In this document: positions 18,692 to 27,756 of the stretch, one piece after another
Layout of the letters: the number at the start of each line of letters is the position of its first letter
Position numbering within the stretch: position 1 is the stretch's first letter
Origin: Mesorhizobium sp. 131-2-1
GTDB lineage: Bacteria > Pseudomonadota > Alphaproteobacteria > Rhizobiales > Rhizobiaceae
NCBI RefSeq assembly: GCF_016756535.1
Contig: NZ_AP023247.1
Span: 1,488,001-1,552,000 of the forward strand
Direction of reading: 5' to 3'
DNA: 64,000 bases
The notes under the pieces: generated by a model
The model's database searches: none
What the model was told of the DNA's origin: nothing
What the model saw: only the letters and a program-made list of their open reading frames with translations
Program-made: the position numbers and the translations under genes

Positions 18692-18739
18692 GCGCATGAT
18701 CCTGATCCGGAAAGTCTGCAACTTTCCGGGGTCATGCGC
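18692..18739 (-). repeat. 48-bp palindromic hairpin element between metX and metW
   Basis: Outer arms GCGCATGA (18692-18699) and TCATGCGC (18732-18739), inner perfect arms CCGGAAAGT (18707-18715) and ACTTTCCGG (18721-18729). The metX stop codon (TGA, 18734-18732 on the minus strand) is part of the outer arm. It resembles the abundant rhizobial hairpin family with GAGCATGAtccc...GATCATGCTC ends, and the elements at 23376 and 30220. It may act as an mRNA stabiliser or partial terminator inside the operon. Confidence 0.75.
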
Positions 18740-19916
18740 TGAGCCCCCTTGCCCGAGCGGCCGAGCCGATGAAGCCGTTGATGGCGGCGAACAGTTCCGG
18801 CTCGTCGAGCAGGAAGGCGTCATGGCCGCGATCGGTCTCGATCTCGACGAAGGAGACGGAGGCGCCGGCGGCGTTCAGCGCATGCACGATCGAACGGCTT
18901 TCCTCGGTCGGGAACAGCCAGTCGGACGTGAAGGACACCAGGCAGAAGCGTGTTTTCGTGCCGGCAAAGGCATCGGCCAGGCGCCCGCCATGGTCGGCGA
19001 CGAGGTCGAAATAGTCCATCGCCCGGGTCAAATAGAGATAGGTGTTGGCGTCGAAGCGGTCGACGAAGGTCATGCCTTGATGGCGCAGATAGCTTTCGAT
19101 CTGGAAGTCGGCGTCGAAACCGAAGGTCAGCGCCTCGCGATCCTGCAGGTTGCGGCCGAACTTGCGATGCAGTGCCGCCTCCGAAAGGTAGGTGATATGG
19201 GCGGCCATGCGCGCCACGGCCAGCCCTTTCTCCGGACGCTTGCCGTAGTCGAAATACTTGCCGCCGTGCCATTCCGGATCGGCCATGACGGCTTGCCGGC
19301 CGACTTCGTGGAAGGCAATGTTCTGCGAGGTATGACGCGCCCCGGTGGCGATCGGCAGCGCCGAGAAGACGCGCTCGGGATAGCTCGCCGCCCATTCCAG
19401 CACTTGCATGCCGCCCATCGAGCCGCCAAGCACGCAAAATAGCTTCTCGATGCCGAAATGATCGACCAGCATCAGCTGCGCCCGCACCATGTCGCGGATG
19501 GTGATCACCGGCAGGTCGAGGCCGTAGGGCTTGCCGGTCGCCGGGTTGGTCGAGGCCGGGCCGGTCGAGCCGAGGCAGCCGCCGAGGACGTTGGAGCAGA
19601 TGACGAAGAAGCGGTTGGTGTCGATGATCTTGCCGGGACCGATCAGCACCTGCCACCAGCCCGGCTTGCCGGTCACCGGATTGGTGCTGGCGACATGCTG
19701 GTCGCCGGTCAGCGCGTGGCAGACCAGGATGGCGTTGGAGCGGGCGTCGTTCAGCGTGCCATAGGTCTGGTAGGCGATCTGGAACGGCGACAGCAGCGCG
19801 CCGGCATCGAGCTTGAGCGGCGTGTCGGCGCCCAAGCGCAACACCGGGCTCGACGGATTGTCGGCCTCGTTGCTGGTTTTTGCGGCGCGCAGAACGGCCA
19901 TCACATCCTCATACAT
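18732..19916 (-). CDS. metX: Homoserine O-acyltransferase MetX
   Basis: 394 residues, alpha/beta-hydrolase fold. Oxyanion and nucleophile regions are visible: [15 protein letters not shown], the nucleophile elbow [14 protein letters not shown] (Ser), and the C-terminal acid/base pair [11 protein letters not shown] and [11 protein letters not shown]. It acylates homoserine (acetyl- or succinyl-CoA; the donor cannot be fixed by eye) in the first committed step of methionine synthesis. ATG 19916 ([11 protein letters not shown]) is preferred; a second ATG lies at 19901. The longer frame reads through the riboswitch and is not coding. It is first in the metX-metW operon under the SAM-II riboswitch. 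Confidence 0.95.
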   Translation of the reverse strand: MYEDVMAVLRAAKTSNEADNPSSPVLRLGADTPLKLDAGALLSPFQIAYQTYGTLNDARSNAILVCHALTGDQHVASTNPVTGKPGWWQVLIGPGKIIDTNRFFVICSNVLGGCLGSTGPASTNPATGKPYGLDLPVITIRDMVRAQLMLVDHFGIEKLFCVLGGSMGGMQVLEWAASYPERVFSALPIATGARHTSQNIAFHEVGRQAVMADPEWHGGKYFDYGKRPEKGLAVARMAAHITYLSEAALHRKFGRNLQDREALTFGFDADFQIESYLRHQGMTFVDRFDANTYLYLTRAMDYFDLVADHGGRLADAFAGTKTRFCLVSFTSDWLFPTEESRSIVHALNAAGASVSFVEIETDRGHDAFLLDEPELFAAINGFIGSAARARGLSA

Positions 19917-19987
19917 TACGCGCCGTGGTTTCCGGAAACCGATTCCGGTCTTCGGACCAGGCGAATGTCCGGCCGGCCACGGACAAC

Positions 19988-20019
19988 AAAAAACCGGCAA
20001 TGCCTTCGCAAAGCCGGTT
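19988..20019 (-). terminator. Intrinsic terminator in metX leader (riboswitch expression platform)
   Basis: Read on the minus strand: AACCGGC (20019-20013), a 14-base loop, GCCGGTT (19998-19992), running into six U (19993-19988) and then GUUGU. It is a textbook rho-independent terminator 72 bases upstream of the metX start and 14 bases downstream of the SAM-II aptamer, so SAM may control premature termination. An alternative SAM-free antiterminator is not obvious by eye. Confidence 0.8.
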
Positions 20020-20032
20020 ACAGGATGCAAAC

Positions 20033-20088
20033 GGCCCTTTAGCGAATTGTTTAACGTGGCTGCAAGCCGACCGGCCAAATCACCACGG
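20033..20088 (-). ncRNA. SAM-II (metA-type, alphaproteobacterial) riboswitch
   Basis: Minus-strand leader of metX contains the compact pseudoknot consensus: CGTGGTGATTTGGCCGG, then CTTGCAGCCACGTTAAA, then GCTAAAGGG. P1 is formed by CGTGG (5' arm, 20087-20083) pairing with CCACG (20054-20058). The conserved GAUUUGGC and GCUAAA segments match known SAM-II aptamers ahead of rhizobial metA/metX. It binds S-adenosylmethionine and represses the methionine operon. It sits in the 319-base gap between divergent metX and hisC. Confidence 0.93.
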
Positions 20089-20235
20089 AACTGTCGCTGC
20101 TCTTCTAGGGCCAGCGCGGCCTGGCGTCAACGGTGAGGCTTTTCGCGCTCCTTGCCGCCTCTCGACATTCGCGGCCACGGCTTGTATTTCCGCTGCGGCC
20201 TCCGGACGGAGGCATTCTCGACGGATTTTTTGGAT

Positions 20236-21345
20236 ATGAACCAGACACCTGACAAGGCACGTCCGACGCCCCGCGCGGGCATCATGGACATCGAAGCCTA
20301 TGTGCCCGGCAAGAGCACGGCGCCTGCCGGAGTCGCCAAGGTCCATAAACTGTCGTCGAACGAGAACCCGCTCGGCCCCTCGCCGAAGGCGATCGAGGCC
20401 GCGCGAGAGGTTGCCGCAAGGCTCGATGTCTATCCCGACGGCACCGCCAGGCGGCTGCGCGAGGCGATCGCCGAGGTGCACGGCCTCAACGCGGCAAACA
20501 TCATCTGCTCCAACGGCTCCGACGAGATTCTCGGCCTGTTGGCACAGACCTATCTTGCGCCCGGCAATGAAGCCATCATCACCGAGCACGCCTTCATGGT
20601 CTACAAGATCTACATCCAGTCGGCGGGCGCCACGCCGGTCACGGTCAAGGAGACCGATGAGCGCGCCGACATCGACGCGATGCTGGCCGCGGTGACGCCA
20701 CGGACCCGGATCGTCTTCCTCGCCAATCCCAACAATCCGACCGGCACCTATGTGCCGTTCCAGGAGGTCCGCCGCCTGCATGCCGGCCTGCCGAAGGACG
20801 TGCTCCTGGTGCTGGATGGGGCCTACGCCGAATATGTGCGCCGCAACGACTACGAGGCCGGCATCGAGCTGGCGGGCAGCGCCGAGAACGTCGTCATGAC
20901 CCGCACCTTCTCCAAGCTCGGCCTCGGCGGCGCGCGCATCGGCTGGATGTACGGCCCGATGCATATCGTCGACGCGATCAACCGCGTGCGCGGCCCCTTC
21001 AACGTCAATGCGACGGCGATCGAGGCCGGCATTGCCGCGATCCGCGACCGCGCCCATGTCGAGCGTAGCGTGACGCACAACGAGACCTGGCTCGCCTGGC
21101 TGAACGAGGAGCTGACAAAGCTCGGGCTCAGGGTGACGCCGAGCGTCGGCAATTTCGTGCTGATCCACTTCCCCGAAGACGGCAAGCATTCGGCGGCGGC
21201 GGCGGACGACTATCTCACCGCACGCGGCTACATATTGCGGCGCGTTTCCGGCTACGGCTTCCCCAACGCGCTGCGCATGAGCGTCGGCACCGAAGAAGCC
21301 AATCGCGGCGCGATCGCCGCCCTCACGATCTTCCTGAAAAGTTGA
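20236..21345 (+). CDS. hisC: Histidinol-phosphate aminotransferase
   Basis: 369 residues, PLP fold-type [17 protein letters not shown] substrate motif, [11 protein letters not shown] cofactor-phosphate loop, [13 protein letters not shown], and the PLP-lysine segment [16 protein letters not shown]. It transaminates imidazole-acetol phosphate in histidine synthesis. Being fused in an operon with a prephenate/arogenate dehydrogenase, it may also act on aromatic 2-oxo acids (HisC/AroJ-like), which is an inference from context. ATG 20236 ([10 protein letters not shown]) is chosen over upstream in-frame codons. Its stop overlaps the next frame's TTG. Confidence 0.92.
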   Translation: MNQTPDKARPTPRAGIMDIEAYVPGKSTAPAGVAKVHKLSSNENPLGPSPKAIEAAREVAARLDVYPDGTARRLREAIAEVHGLNAANIICSNGSDEILGLLAQTYLAPGNEAIITEHAFMVYKIYIQSAGATPVTVKETDERADIDAMLAAVTPRTRIVFLANPNNPTGTYVPFQEVRRLHAGLPKDVLLVLDGAYAEYVRRNDYEAGIELAGSAENVVMTRTFSKLGLGGARIGWMYGPMHIVDAINRVRGPFNVNATAIEAGIAAIRDRAHVERSVTHNETWLAWLNEELTKLGLRVTPSVGNFVLIHFPEDGKHSAAAADDYLTARGYILRRVSGYGFPNALRMSVGTEEANRGAIAALTIFLKS

Positions 21346-21350
21346 GCGCC

Positions 21351-22286
21351 ATGACGTCTGTGATGTTCGAAAAGATCGCGCTGGTCGGCATCGGCCTGAT
21401 CGGCTCGTCGCTGGCCCGCGTCATCCGCCGCGAGGGCCTGGCCCGCCATGTCGCTATCGCCACGCGCAGCCCCGCCACGCTGGCGCGGGCCGAGGAGCTC
21501 GGCCTCGGCGATTCCTACACAACCGACGCCAGGGAAGCGGTACGCGATGCCGATCTGGTTATCGTCTCGGTGCCGGTCGGCTCCTCCGGCGAAGTGGCGG
21601 AAGAAATCGCGCCGGCGCTGAAGAAGGGCGCCATCCTTACCGATGTCGGCTCGACCAAGGCTTCGGTCATCGCGCAGATGCAGCCTTATGTTCCTGATGG
21701 CGTTCACTTCATTCCCGGCCATCCGCTGGCCGGCACTGAGAAGTCCGGGCCGGACGCCGGCTTCGCCGATCTCTTCGACAACCGCTGGTGCATCTTCACG
21801 CCGGTGCCCGGCACCGATCCCGCGGCTTTGGAAAGGCTTTCGGAGTTCTGGCGGCGCTGCGGCTCCAACATCGACACGATGGATCCGCAGCATCACGACA
21901 TGACGCTGGCCATCGTCTCGCACCTGCCGCACATCATCGCCTACAACATCGTCGGCACCGCGGACGATTTGGAATCGGTGACCAAGACCGAAGTCATCAA
22001 ATACTCCGCCTCCGGTTTCCGCGACTTCACCCGTCTTGCCGCGTCCGACCCGACCATGTGGCGCGACGTCTGCCTGCACAACAAGGACGCTATCCTGGAA
22101 ATGCTGGCGCGGTTTTCGGAGGATCTCGCTTCGCTGCAGCGGGCGATCCGCTGGGGCGACGGCGACAAACTGTTCGACCTGTTCACGCGCACGCGCGCCG
22201 TCCGCCGCTCGATCATCGAAGCCGGCCAGGACATCGATGTGCCGGATTTCGGCCGTCAGGTCGTCGAACACCCTAAAGGGAGTTGA
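21351..22286 (+). CDS. tyrC: Prephenate/arogenate dehydrogenase
   Basis: 311 residues: an N-terminal Rossmann domain (IALVGIGLIGSSLARVI), active-site stretch HFIPGHPLAGTEKSGP with the catalytic His, and an all-helical C-terminal dimerisation domain (VSHLPHIIAYNIVG, SGFRDFTRLAASDP). It oxidatively decarboxylates prephenate or arogenate on the way to tyrosine; cofactor and substrate preference are unresolved. ATG 21351 lies 5 bases after the hisC stop; ATG 21363 (MFEKIAL) is an alternative. Its stop codon lies at the first edge of the 127-bp palindrome that follows. Confidence 0.92.
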   Translation: MTSVMFEKIALVGIGLIGSSLARVIRREGLARHVAIATRSPATLARAEELGLGDSYTTDAREAVRDADLVIVSVPVGSSGEVAEEIAPALKKGAILTDVGSTKASVIAQMQPYVPDGVHFIPGHPLAGTEKSGPDAGFADLFDNRWCIFTPVPGTDPAALERLSEFWRRCGSNIDTMDPQHHDMTLAIVSHLPHIIAYNIVGTADDLESVTKTEVIKYSASGFRDFTRLAASDPTMWRDVCLHNKDAILEMLARFSEDLASLQRAIRWGDGDKLFDLFTRTRAVRRSIIEAGQDIDVPDFGRQVVEHPKGS

Positions 22287-22409
22287 TATTCAGGTGAGGC
22301 CGGCCTGCAAATGGCGGCTTCCTGCGCTTCCGGTGCTCACGTACTTTGAGTACGCTCCGCTCCGGTTCTCGGAACCCACCATTTTCGACTCGGCCTGACC
22401 TGAATCTCA
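22283..22409. repeat. 127-bp intergenic palindrome, copy 1
   Basis: Starts TTGATATTCAGGTGAGGCC and ends GGCCTGACCTGAATCTCA, imperfect terminal inverted repeats of about 20 bp. Further nested arms AAATGGcGG/CCaCCATTT and an apex GTACT-TTG-AGTAC mean the whole element can fold as one long hairpin. It fills the entire gap between the convergent genes tyrC and the PfkB kinase. tyrC's TGA (22284-22286) and the kinase's TGA (22409-22407) both lie inside it. Copy 2 (32755-32881) has the same length and is nearly identical. It resembles the rhizobial RIME class in size and symmetry; family identity is unproven. Confidence 0.9.
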
Positions 22410-23351
22410 GCTCCCTTGGCCTCGCTGGAATGGCGGCCAGTGGGCGGCCATCATGGCCAGCGTCTCTGCCCGGTCCGGGGCGCCGAGCCGGCCGCCGAAG
22501 CGCTGGCATTTGAGCGCGGCGGCAGCACTTGCAAAGCGCAAGGCTTGCTCGGGCGGCATCGCTTCGGCGAGGCCGACGGCAAAGGCGCCGTGAAACACAT
22601 CGCCGGCCGCCAACGTATCCACCGCCTTGATCCTCGGCGCCGCGACATGGCGCACCGAGCCGCTGGAACGGTCGTGCCACCAGCTTCCCGCCGCGCCGCC
22701 GGTGACCGCGACAAAGGCATCGGTGCGGCTGGCAAGATCGGCGCAGGCGCTTTCCGGATCCAGCGCCTGGCCGCAGACGATGCGCGCCGCCGGCTCCGAG
22801 GCGACGATGTGGGTGGCCAGCGGCAACAACTGCTCCAGCACCTCCAAGGGTGCGGTGTCGGCATCGAGGATCGCAGGCCGGCCATTGGCGCGCGCCGCGT
22901 TCAGGGCGAGCGCAGCGGCACCCGGCCAGCGCACGTCGGCCAGTACGGCGTCGAAGGCCGAGAGGTCGGCGGCGGGCAGCGCCTCGGGGTCGGCCTGCGC
23001 CTTTGGGTCATAGAAGGGGACGATGATACGCTCGCCATGGGCGTCGACGAGGATCGCGGCCAGCGCCGAGCGCGCGCCGGCCACGCGGCGAACCAGGCTA
23101 CAATCGACGCCCTCGGCCTCGATCTCGGCAACCATCCGGCCGCCGACGGCATCATCGCCCGCACTTGCCCAGAGCGAGACTTCCGCGCCGAGGCGGCGAG
23201 CGGCACAGGCGGCGCTGGTCGCCATGCCCGAGGCGATCTGGACGCCATCGGAAGCAATGAACTTGCCCTGATGCATGGGCAGCGTGTCGAGGCGAAGGAT
23301 CGTGTCGAGGGTGAACGCGCCAACACTCAGGAGCTTGACCGGCCTATCCAT
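22407..23351 (-). CDS. PfkB-family sugar kinase
   Basis: 314 residues of ribokinase fold. It has the N-terminal substrate motif SVGAFTLDTILRLD, GMATSAACAARRLGAEV, and the C-terminal PfkB signature DTLAAGDVFHGAFAVGL with the catalytic Asp and anion-hole GAGD-type loop. The sugar or nucleoside substrate is unknown. ATG 23351 (MDRPVKLLSV) is preferred; an ATG at 23381 lies within the hairpin element. The same-strand DUF2125 gene is 72 bases upstream, and the 3' end is inside the 127-bp palindrome. Confidence 0.88.
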   Translation of the reverse strand: MDRPVKLLSVGAFTLDTILRLDTLPMHQGKFIASDGVQIASGMATSAACAARRLGAEVSLWASAGDDAVGGRMVAEIEAEGVDCSLVRRVAGARSALAAILVDAHGERIIVPFYDPKAQADPEALPAADLSAFDAVLADVRWPGAAALALNAARANGRPAILDADTAPLEVLEQLLPLATHIVASEPAARIVCGQALDPESACADLASRTDAFVAVTGGAAGSWWHDRSSGSVRHVAAPRIKAVDTLAAGDVFHGAFAVGLAEAMPPEQALRFASAAAALKCQRFGGRLGAPDRAETLAMMAAHWPPFQRGQGS

Positions 23352-23375
23352 CTGCTGACGGGCATTTTTTGGGGT

Positions 23376-23423
23376 GAGCATGGCCTTATCCAAAAACCGG
23401 TTCCACTTTTTGGGACCATGCTC
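23376..23423 (-). repeat. 48-bp palindromic hairpin element between DUF2125 and PfkB genes
   Basis: Outer arms GAGCATGG (23376-23383) and CCATGCTC (23416-23423); inner arms TCCAAAAA/TTTTTGGGA around CCGGTTCCAC. Same length and layout as the element behind metX. The DUF2125 stop (TAG, minus strand 23425-23423) touches the outer arm. It matches the common rhizobial GAGCATG...CATGCTC hairpin family. Confidence 0.75.
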
Positions 23424-24421
23424 TAATCGACCGGCTTGATCTTGCCGAGCGGAATGAAGCCGAGCGAGGCCTTGCCCTTGACGATCTTGAGCGGCATCGA
23501 CGGCTCGTTGCCGAGCAGCGCCAGGCCGGCAAAGCCCTGCTCGATCTCGCTCTTGCGTTCGGGAATGGCGCTGCCGAGGATCGCCGCCACCGCCTTGGGG
23601 TCCTTGAGCTTGATCGTCAGGTCGGCATCGATGAGGCCGTCGGCATCGACCGACAGCGGCCCGGACACCGTTATGCGTGCTTCGCCCGACGAGAGATCGA
23701 GCTTGGCGATGTCGACCGACTGGCCGCGCAGGCTCTTCGGCTGCGTCCTGATCAGTACGACACCGTTCTTCAGCGTCGCCTCGCCGCTGCCGTCGAGCGG
23801 CGGCAGCACGCGCCCGCCGATAGCGTCGGCGTCGATCTCGAGGTCGTTGAAACTGCCGACATAGCCGATGTCCTGGCCATTCGGCTGCAATTGCCCGGCG
23901 GCCTTTCCGGCATAGAACAGCTCGACAGGATCGGAGTTGTCGGCTGGATCGGTCTGGCCGGACAGGCCCTCGGCCTTCAGCGCGACACGCCGGGGCAGCG
24001 GCCAGGAAAGCTTCGCATCCGCCCGCAGCTTGTCCCAGTCGATCCACAACGGCGTCATTCCGGGCATGGAGGTCCTGAGCGGTCCGCGCAGGTCGGCGAA
24101 GGGCGACAGGGGCCGCGTGATCTCGGCCACCGCGTTGAAGTTGCCGGTCGAGGCGGCGACGTTCCTGGTGTCGTCCTCATAGGCGAGCGTGTCGCAGGAG
24201 ATGGCGAAGCTAAGCGGATAGCCGCTGACGATCAGGTTGGCGCAGCCTGCCTGGATGCCCTTGACATTGAGCGCGGCCACCGCCCTGTCGGCCTCGGTCC
24301 TGACGCGATCGGCCAGATAGAACCAGCCGGCGCTGTAGATGGCGAACAGCACGGCAATGAAAGCGGCGAGCCAGAACAGCCGGCGGCGAAAGTTCGGCGG
24401 GCGCTGGTCAGTTGACGTCAT
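23423..24421 (-). CDS. DUF2125 domain protein, single-pass exported
   Basis: 332 residues. An uncleaved-looking N-terminal anchor (RRRLFWLAAFIAVLFAIYSAGW) precedes a large periplasmic beta-rich domain with two cysteines (GCANLIVSGYPLSFAISCDT). DUF2125 proteins are found across Rhizobiales near tyrC/hisC and have no known function; the repetitive-strand architecture resembles AsmA-like or lipid-handling folds only loosely. ATG 24421 (MTSTDQRPPN) is chosen over an upstream in-frame codon. It is divergent from chaC. Confidence 0.87.
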   Translation of the reverse strand: MTSTDQRPPNFRRRLFWLAAFIAVLFAIYSAGWFYLADRVRTEADRAVAALNVKGIQAGCANLIVSGYPLSFAISCDTLAYEDDTRNVAASTGNFNAVAEITRPLSPFADLRGPLRTSMPGMTPLWIDWDKLRADAKLSWPLPRRVALKAEGLSGQTDPADNSDPVELFYAGKAAGQLQPNGQDIGYVGSFNDLEIDADAIGGRVLPPLDGSGEATLKNGVVLIRTQPKSLRGQSVDIAKLDLSSGEARITVSGPLSVDADGLIDADLTIKLKDPKAVAAILGSAIPERKSEIEQGFAGLALLGNEPSMPLKIVKGKASLGFIPLGKIKPVD

Positions 24422-24539
24422 GCTGCAGCTCTCATTGGCCCCTGATATTGCGGGCGGACGGTTGTTACGCAACAAGCAGGAAGACGGAAAACACTGATTC
24501 CGGCGTGCGGTCGGGACTCGCGCGATCAGGCTTGGCGAT

Positions 24540-25076
24540 ATGGGCGATTTTTGGGTTTTTGGCTATGGGTCGCTGATCTGGCGTCCTGGATTCGCGCATG
24601 TCGAGACGCGCCGCGCGCGCCTTTTCGGCTTTCGACGGTCGCTTTGTGTCTATTCCTTCGTGCATCGCGGAACGCGCCAGCGGCCGGGCCTTGTGCTCGG
24701 CCTCGACCGTGGCGGCTCCTGCATCGGGCTGGCGTTCCGCGTGCCCGGCGACTTGCGGGACGAGGTTCTCGCCTATCTGCGCGAGCGCGAGCTGGTGACC
24801 AGCGTTTATCTCGAACGCACACTGGATATACGGCTCGACGGGAACGGGACGGAAGCGCGCAAGACGGTCAAGGCGGTCGCCTACATCGTCGACCGCGCGC
24901 ATGAGCAATATGCCGGCGCGCTCGACGCGGCGCATGCGGCCGGCATCGTTCGCGGCGGAACCGGCCAGTCCGGCAGGAACGAGGACTATCTGCTGAGCAC
25001 GCTGGAGCACCTCAAGGCGCTCGGCATCCGCGATCACTGGCTGGAACAGGTGGCGCGGCGGGTCGCGCCTTTGTGA
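24540..25076 (+). CDS. chaC: Gamma-glutamylcyclotransferase, ChaC type
   Basis: 178 residues with the ChaC N-terminal motif FWVFGYGSLIWRPGF and the following FRRSLCVYSFVHRG, the gamma-glutamyl binding loop of the family, and a GQSGRNEDYLLSTLEHL helix. ChaC enzymes cleave glutathione to 5-oxoproline and Cys-Gly in the cytosol. The length fits the bacterial family. It is divergent from DUF2125 and followed by 112 non-coding bases. Confidence 0.9.
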   Translation: MGDFWVFGYGSLIWRPGFAHVETRRARLFGFRRSLCVYSFVHRGTRQRPGLVLGLDRGGSCIGLAFRVPGDLRDEVLAYLRERELVTSVYLERTLDIRLDGNGTEARKTVKAVAYIVDRAHEQYAGALDAAHAAGIVRGGTGQSGRNEDYLLSTLEHLKALGIRDHWLEQVARRVAPL

Positions 25077-25188
25077 AGCGCTGGTCTGCCCGAAAAAGCT
25101 GGCCAGGCCTTTGACCTCGGCAAGGCAAGACCTAGCTTAGCTGCTGCCCCCAAGCCCGACCTCATCCCAAGCATAACGGAGATCAATC

Positions 25189-26136
25189 TTGCAGAAACGC
25201 CGTCTCGGTCTCACCGACCTCTACATCGCGCCGCTGGTCCTGGGCGGCAATGTCTTTGGCTGGACCGCTGACGAGAAGACCTCCTTCGACCTGCTCGACC
25301 GCTTTGCCGATGCCGGTCTCAACGCCGTCGACACAGCCGACGTCTATTCGCGCTGGGCTCCCGGCAACAAGGGCGGTGAATCCGAAACCATCATCGGCAA
25401 CTGGATGAAGAGCCGCGGCAACCGCGACAGGATCGTCGTCATCACCAAGGTCGGCTCGGATATGGGCCAGGGCAGGCGGGACCTCTCGGCCGCCTATATC
25501 GAAAAGGCGGTCGACGCGTCGCTGAAGCGGCTGCAGACGGATGTGATCGACCTCTATCTGTCGCATTGGCCCGACCCGGCGACACCTTACGAGGAGACGC
25601 TCGGCGCCTATCAGGGCCTGCTCGCCAAGGGCAAGGTCCGCCATGTCGGCTGCTCCAACCTCGATGCCGGCCAATTGCGCGCGGCGCTCGATGTCGCGAG
25701 CCTGCGCAGCCTGCCGCGCTATGAGGTGCTGCAGCCCGCCTACAATCTCTACGACCGTTCATCGTTCGATGGTCCGCTGCGCGACCTCTGCCTGGCCGAG
25801 GACATCGGTGTCATCAGCTATTACGGTCTCGCCAAGGGATTTCTCAGTGGCAAATACCGCAGCGAGGCCGACCTCGGCAAAAGCGAGCGCGGCGGCGGGG
25901 TCAAGGAATATCTCAATCCACGCGGCATGCGCATCCTCTCCGCGCTTGACGCCGTGGCCGAGCGCCATTCGGCCAAACAGGCTGAGGTCGCGCTTGCCTG
26001 GGTGATGGCTCGCTCGGGCATCACCGCGCCGATCGCCAGTGCGACAAAGGTCGAGCAGGTCGACAGTCTCGTTCGTGCGGCATCGATCGAGCTCGCCACG
26101 GACGACATCGCCGCGCTGGACAAGGCCAGCGCCTAG
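25189..26136 (+). CDS. Aldo/keto reductase
   Basis: 315 residues, TIM-barrel AKR with the catalytic tetrad visible: Asp and Tyr in AVDTADVYSRW, Lys in VVITKVGSD, His in YLSHWPDP; the NADPH segment IASATKVEQVDSLV is near the end. The substrate is unknown. The frame begins with TTG at 25189; GGAG nine bases upstream and the family-like start MQKRRLGLTDLYIAP make the TTG the likely initiator. It stands alone between chaC and the LysE gene on the same strand. Confidence 0.9.
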   Translation: MQKRRLGLTDLYIAPLVLGGNVFGWTADEKTSFDLLDRFADAGLNAVDTADVYSRWAPGNKGGESETIIGNWMKSRGNRDRIVVITKVGSDMGQGRRDLSAAYIEKAVDASLKRLQTDVIDLYLSHWPDPATPYEETLGAYQGLLAKGKVRHVGCSNLDAGQLRAALDVASLRSLPRYEVLQPAYNLYDRSSFDGPLRDLCLAEDIGVISYYGLAKGFLSGKYRSEADLGKSERGGGVKEYLNPRGMRILSALDAVAERHSAKQAEVALAWVMARSGITAPIASATKVEQVDSLVRAASIELATDDIAALDKASA

Positions 26137-26221
26137 CGCGGCTGGCCTGCGCACGATCGTCCAAGACCCCTCCGGCGCCTTGTTGTAAGTCCCGCCGAAA
26201 TCGGCAGGAGGCGGGGTCTGC

Positions 26222-26842
26222 ATGGCTGGAGAGGCTCTTTCGCAGGCGCAGCCATGGCAGCAATTGCTGGCGCTGATCATCGCGGCGACCGTCGTCATGG
26301 GCAGTCCGGGACCGGCGACTATCAGTGTCACCGCCGTCGGAGCCGCCTTCGGCCTGCGTCCTTCGCTTGGCTACACCTCAGGCATCGTGCTTGGAACGAT
26401 CGCCGTGCTTCTGGTGGTGGCCGCCGGCATTGTCGGCATGCTTGCCTCGCTGCCCGGGCTGGCGCCGGTGCTGACGATCGCCTCGGCGGCCTACATCCTC
26501 TACCTCGCCGTCAGGATAGCGATGGCGCCGCCGCTAGCCGAACGAGGAAGCGAGGCAGCGCGTCCCACCTTGCTTGGCGGCTTCGTGCTCGCCGTCGCCA
26601 ACCCGAAAGCCTATGTGGCGATCGCCGCCGTGTTTGCCGGCGGGTCGTCGGGGGCCGCCGATCTCGGCATTCCGACCAGGCTCATGGTGCTGGGCCTGAT
26701 GATCGTCGCCATCCATGCGCTGTGGCTGCTTGCCGGGGCAGCCTTCGCCCGCTTCCTGCGGCGGCCGCTGGCCTCGCGGATCATCAACCTGGTTTTCGCG
26801 GCGACGCTGGTGCTGACGACGGCACTGGCGGCGTGGCCGTAG
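26222..26842 (+). CDS. LysE-family translocator
   Basis: 206 residues with about six membrane helices and the LysE/RhtB opening VMGSPGPATISVTAVGAAFG, then ANPKAYVAIAAVFAG, the conserved NPK motif. These carriers export amino acids or derivatives; the substrate is unknown. ATG 26222 lies after a GGAGG (26208-26214). The stop is 22 bases from the convergent plsC stop. Confidence 0.87.
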   Translation: MAGEALSQAQPWQQLLALIIAATVVMGSPGPATISVTAVGAAFGLRPSLGYTSGIVLGTIAVLLVVAAGIVGMLASLPGLAPVLTIASAAYILYLAVRIAMAPPLAERGSEAARPTLLGGFVLAVANPKAYVAIAAVFAGGSSGAADLGIPTRLMVLGLMIVAIHALWLLAGAAFARFLRRPLASRIINLVFAATLVLTTALAAWP

Positions 26843-26864
26843 GGCGGCCGGCAGGAGCGGCGGC

Positions 26865-27665
26865 TCAGGCCTTCGCCTTTTCGGCTGCGGCAAGCTCGGC
26901 CAGCCGCCTCGCTGCCGTCGGCGGCATCGGCGGCGGGTTCGGCGCGCGCGAGGCCTCGACCAGGAGCTGGTCGCAGGCAGCCTCGGTCTCGCCGATCAGC
27001 CGCCGCATGAACTCGTCCTTGGCCAGTCCCGGCGGGATCGGCGGCAGGAAGCGGGCCTTGATGGTGCCGGGATAGCGCAGGAACTTGCGGCGCGGCCAGT
27101 AGAGGCCGGCGACATGCGCGACCGGTACCACCGGGACGCCAAGCTGCGAATAGATCTCAACGATGCCATATTTGTAGGCCGGCTCGTCGCCCGGAGCGCG
27201 GCGCGTGCCTTCGGGGTAGATGATGAGCTGGCGCGGATTGCGGTCCATCTCCGCTCTGGTGGCGGCGACGACCGCCTTCAGCGCCTTGGAGCGACTGCCA
27301 CGGTCAACCGGGATCATCCGCATCTTCATGATGTACCAGCCGAAGAAGGGGATCCAGGTCAGCTCCCGTTTCAGGATGTAGAGCGCGTCATCGAGATAGG
27401 GAAAAAAGGCGATCGCATCCCAGAAGGACTGATGCTTCGGCGCCAGGATGAAGGACCCTTCGGGCAAGTTCTCGACGCCTGTGATTTCGCTCTTCGTGCC
27501 GGCGATCTTGTCGTAGAGCCACATGCAGGTGTGCGACCAGAATTTCGGCACGAACCAGGCCCGGTGGCGCGGCGACAGGAAATAGTACGGGGTCCAGAAG
27601 ATCATCTGGACGACCAGGCTGAGATAGAAGACGAAGTTGAACGCCAGCGAGCGGAAATAGAGCAT
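26865..27665 (-). CDS. plsC: 1-acyl-sn-glycerol-3-phosphate acyltransferase
   Basis: 266 residues. The membrane-embedded N-terminus (LAFNFVFYLSLVVQMIFW) leads into the HX4D acyltransferase motif (KHQSFWDAIAFF), the FFGWYIMKMRMIPVDRG block, and the EGTR box (IIYPEGTRRAPGDE). It makes phosphatidic acid from lysophosphatidic acid at the inner membrane. The frame starts at ATG 27665. It lies downstream of the LysR gene on the same strand but with a 91-base gap, so it probably has its own promoter. Confidence 0.92.
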   Translation of the reverse strand: MLYFRSLAFNFVFYLSLVVQMIFWTPYYFLSPRHRAWFVPKFWSHTCMWLYDKIAGTKSEITGVENLPEGSFILAPKHQSFWDAIAFFPYLDDALYILKRELTWIPFFGWYIMKMRMIPVDRGSRSKALKAVVAATRAEMDRNPRQLIIYPEGTRRAPGDEPAYKYGIVEIYSQLGVPVVPVAHVAGLYWPRRKFLRYPGTIKARFLPPIPPGLAKDEFMRRLIGETEAACDQLLVEASRAPNPPPMPPTAARRLAELAAAEKAKA

Positions 27666-27756
27666 GCGGGAAGGGCCCGGTGAGGAAGAGTGCGTTGGTT
27701 ACACCAAGCGCGGGCAAAAAGGAAACGGCTCGAGGTCGAAGGCCAGGCCCGATTTC

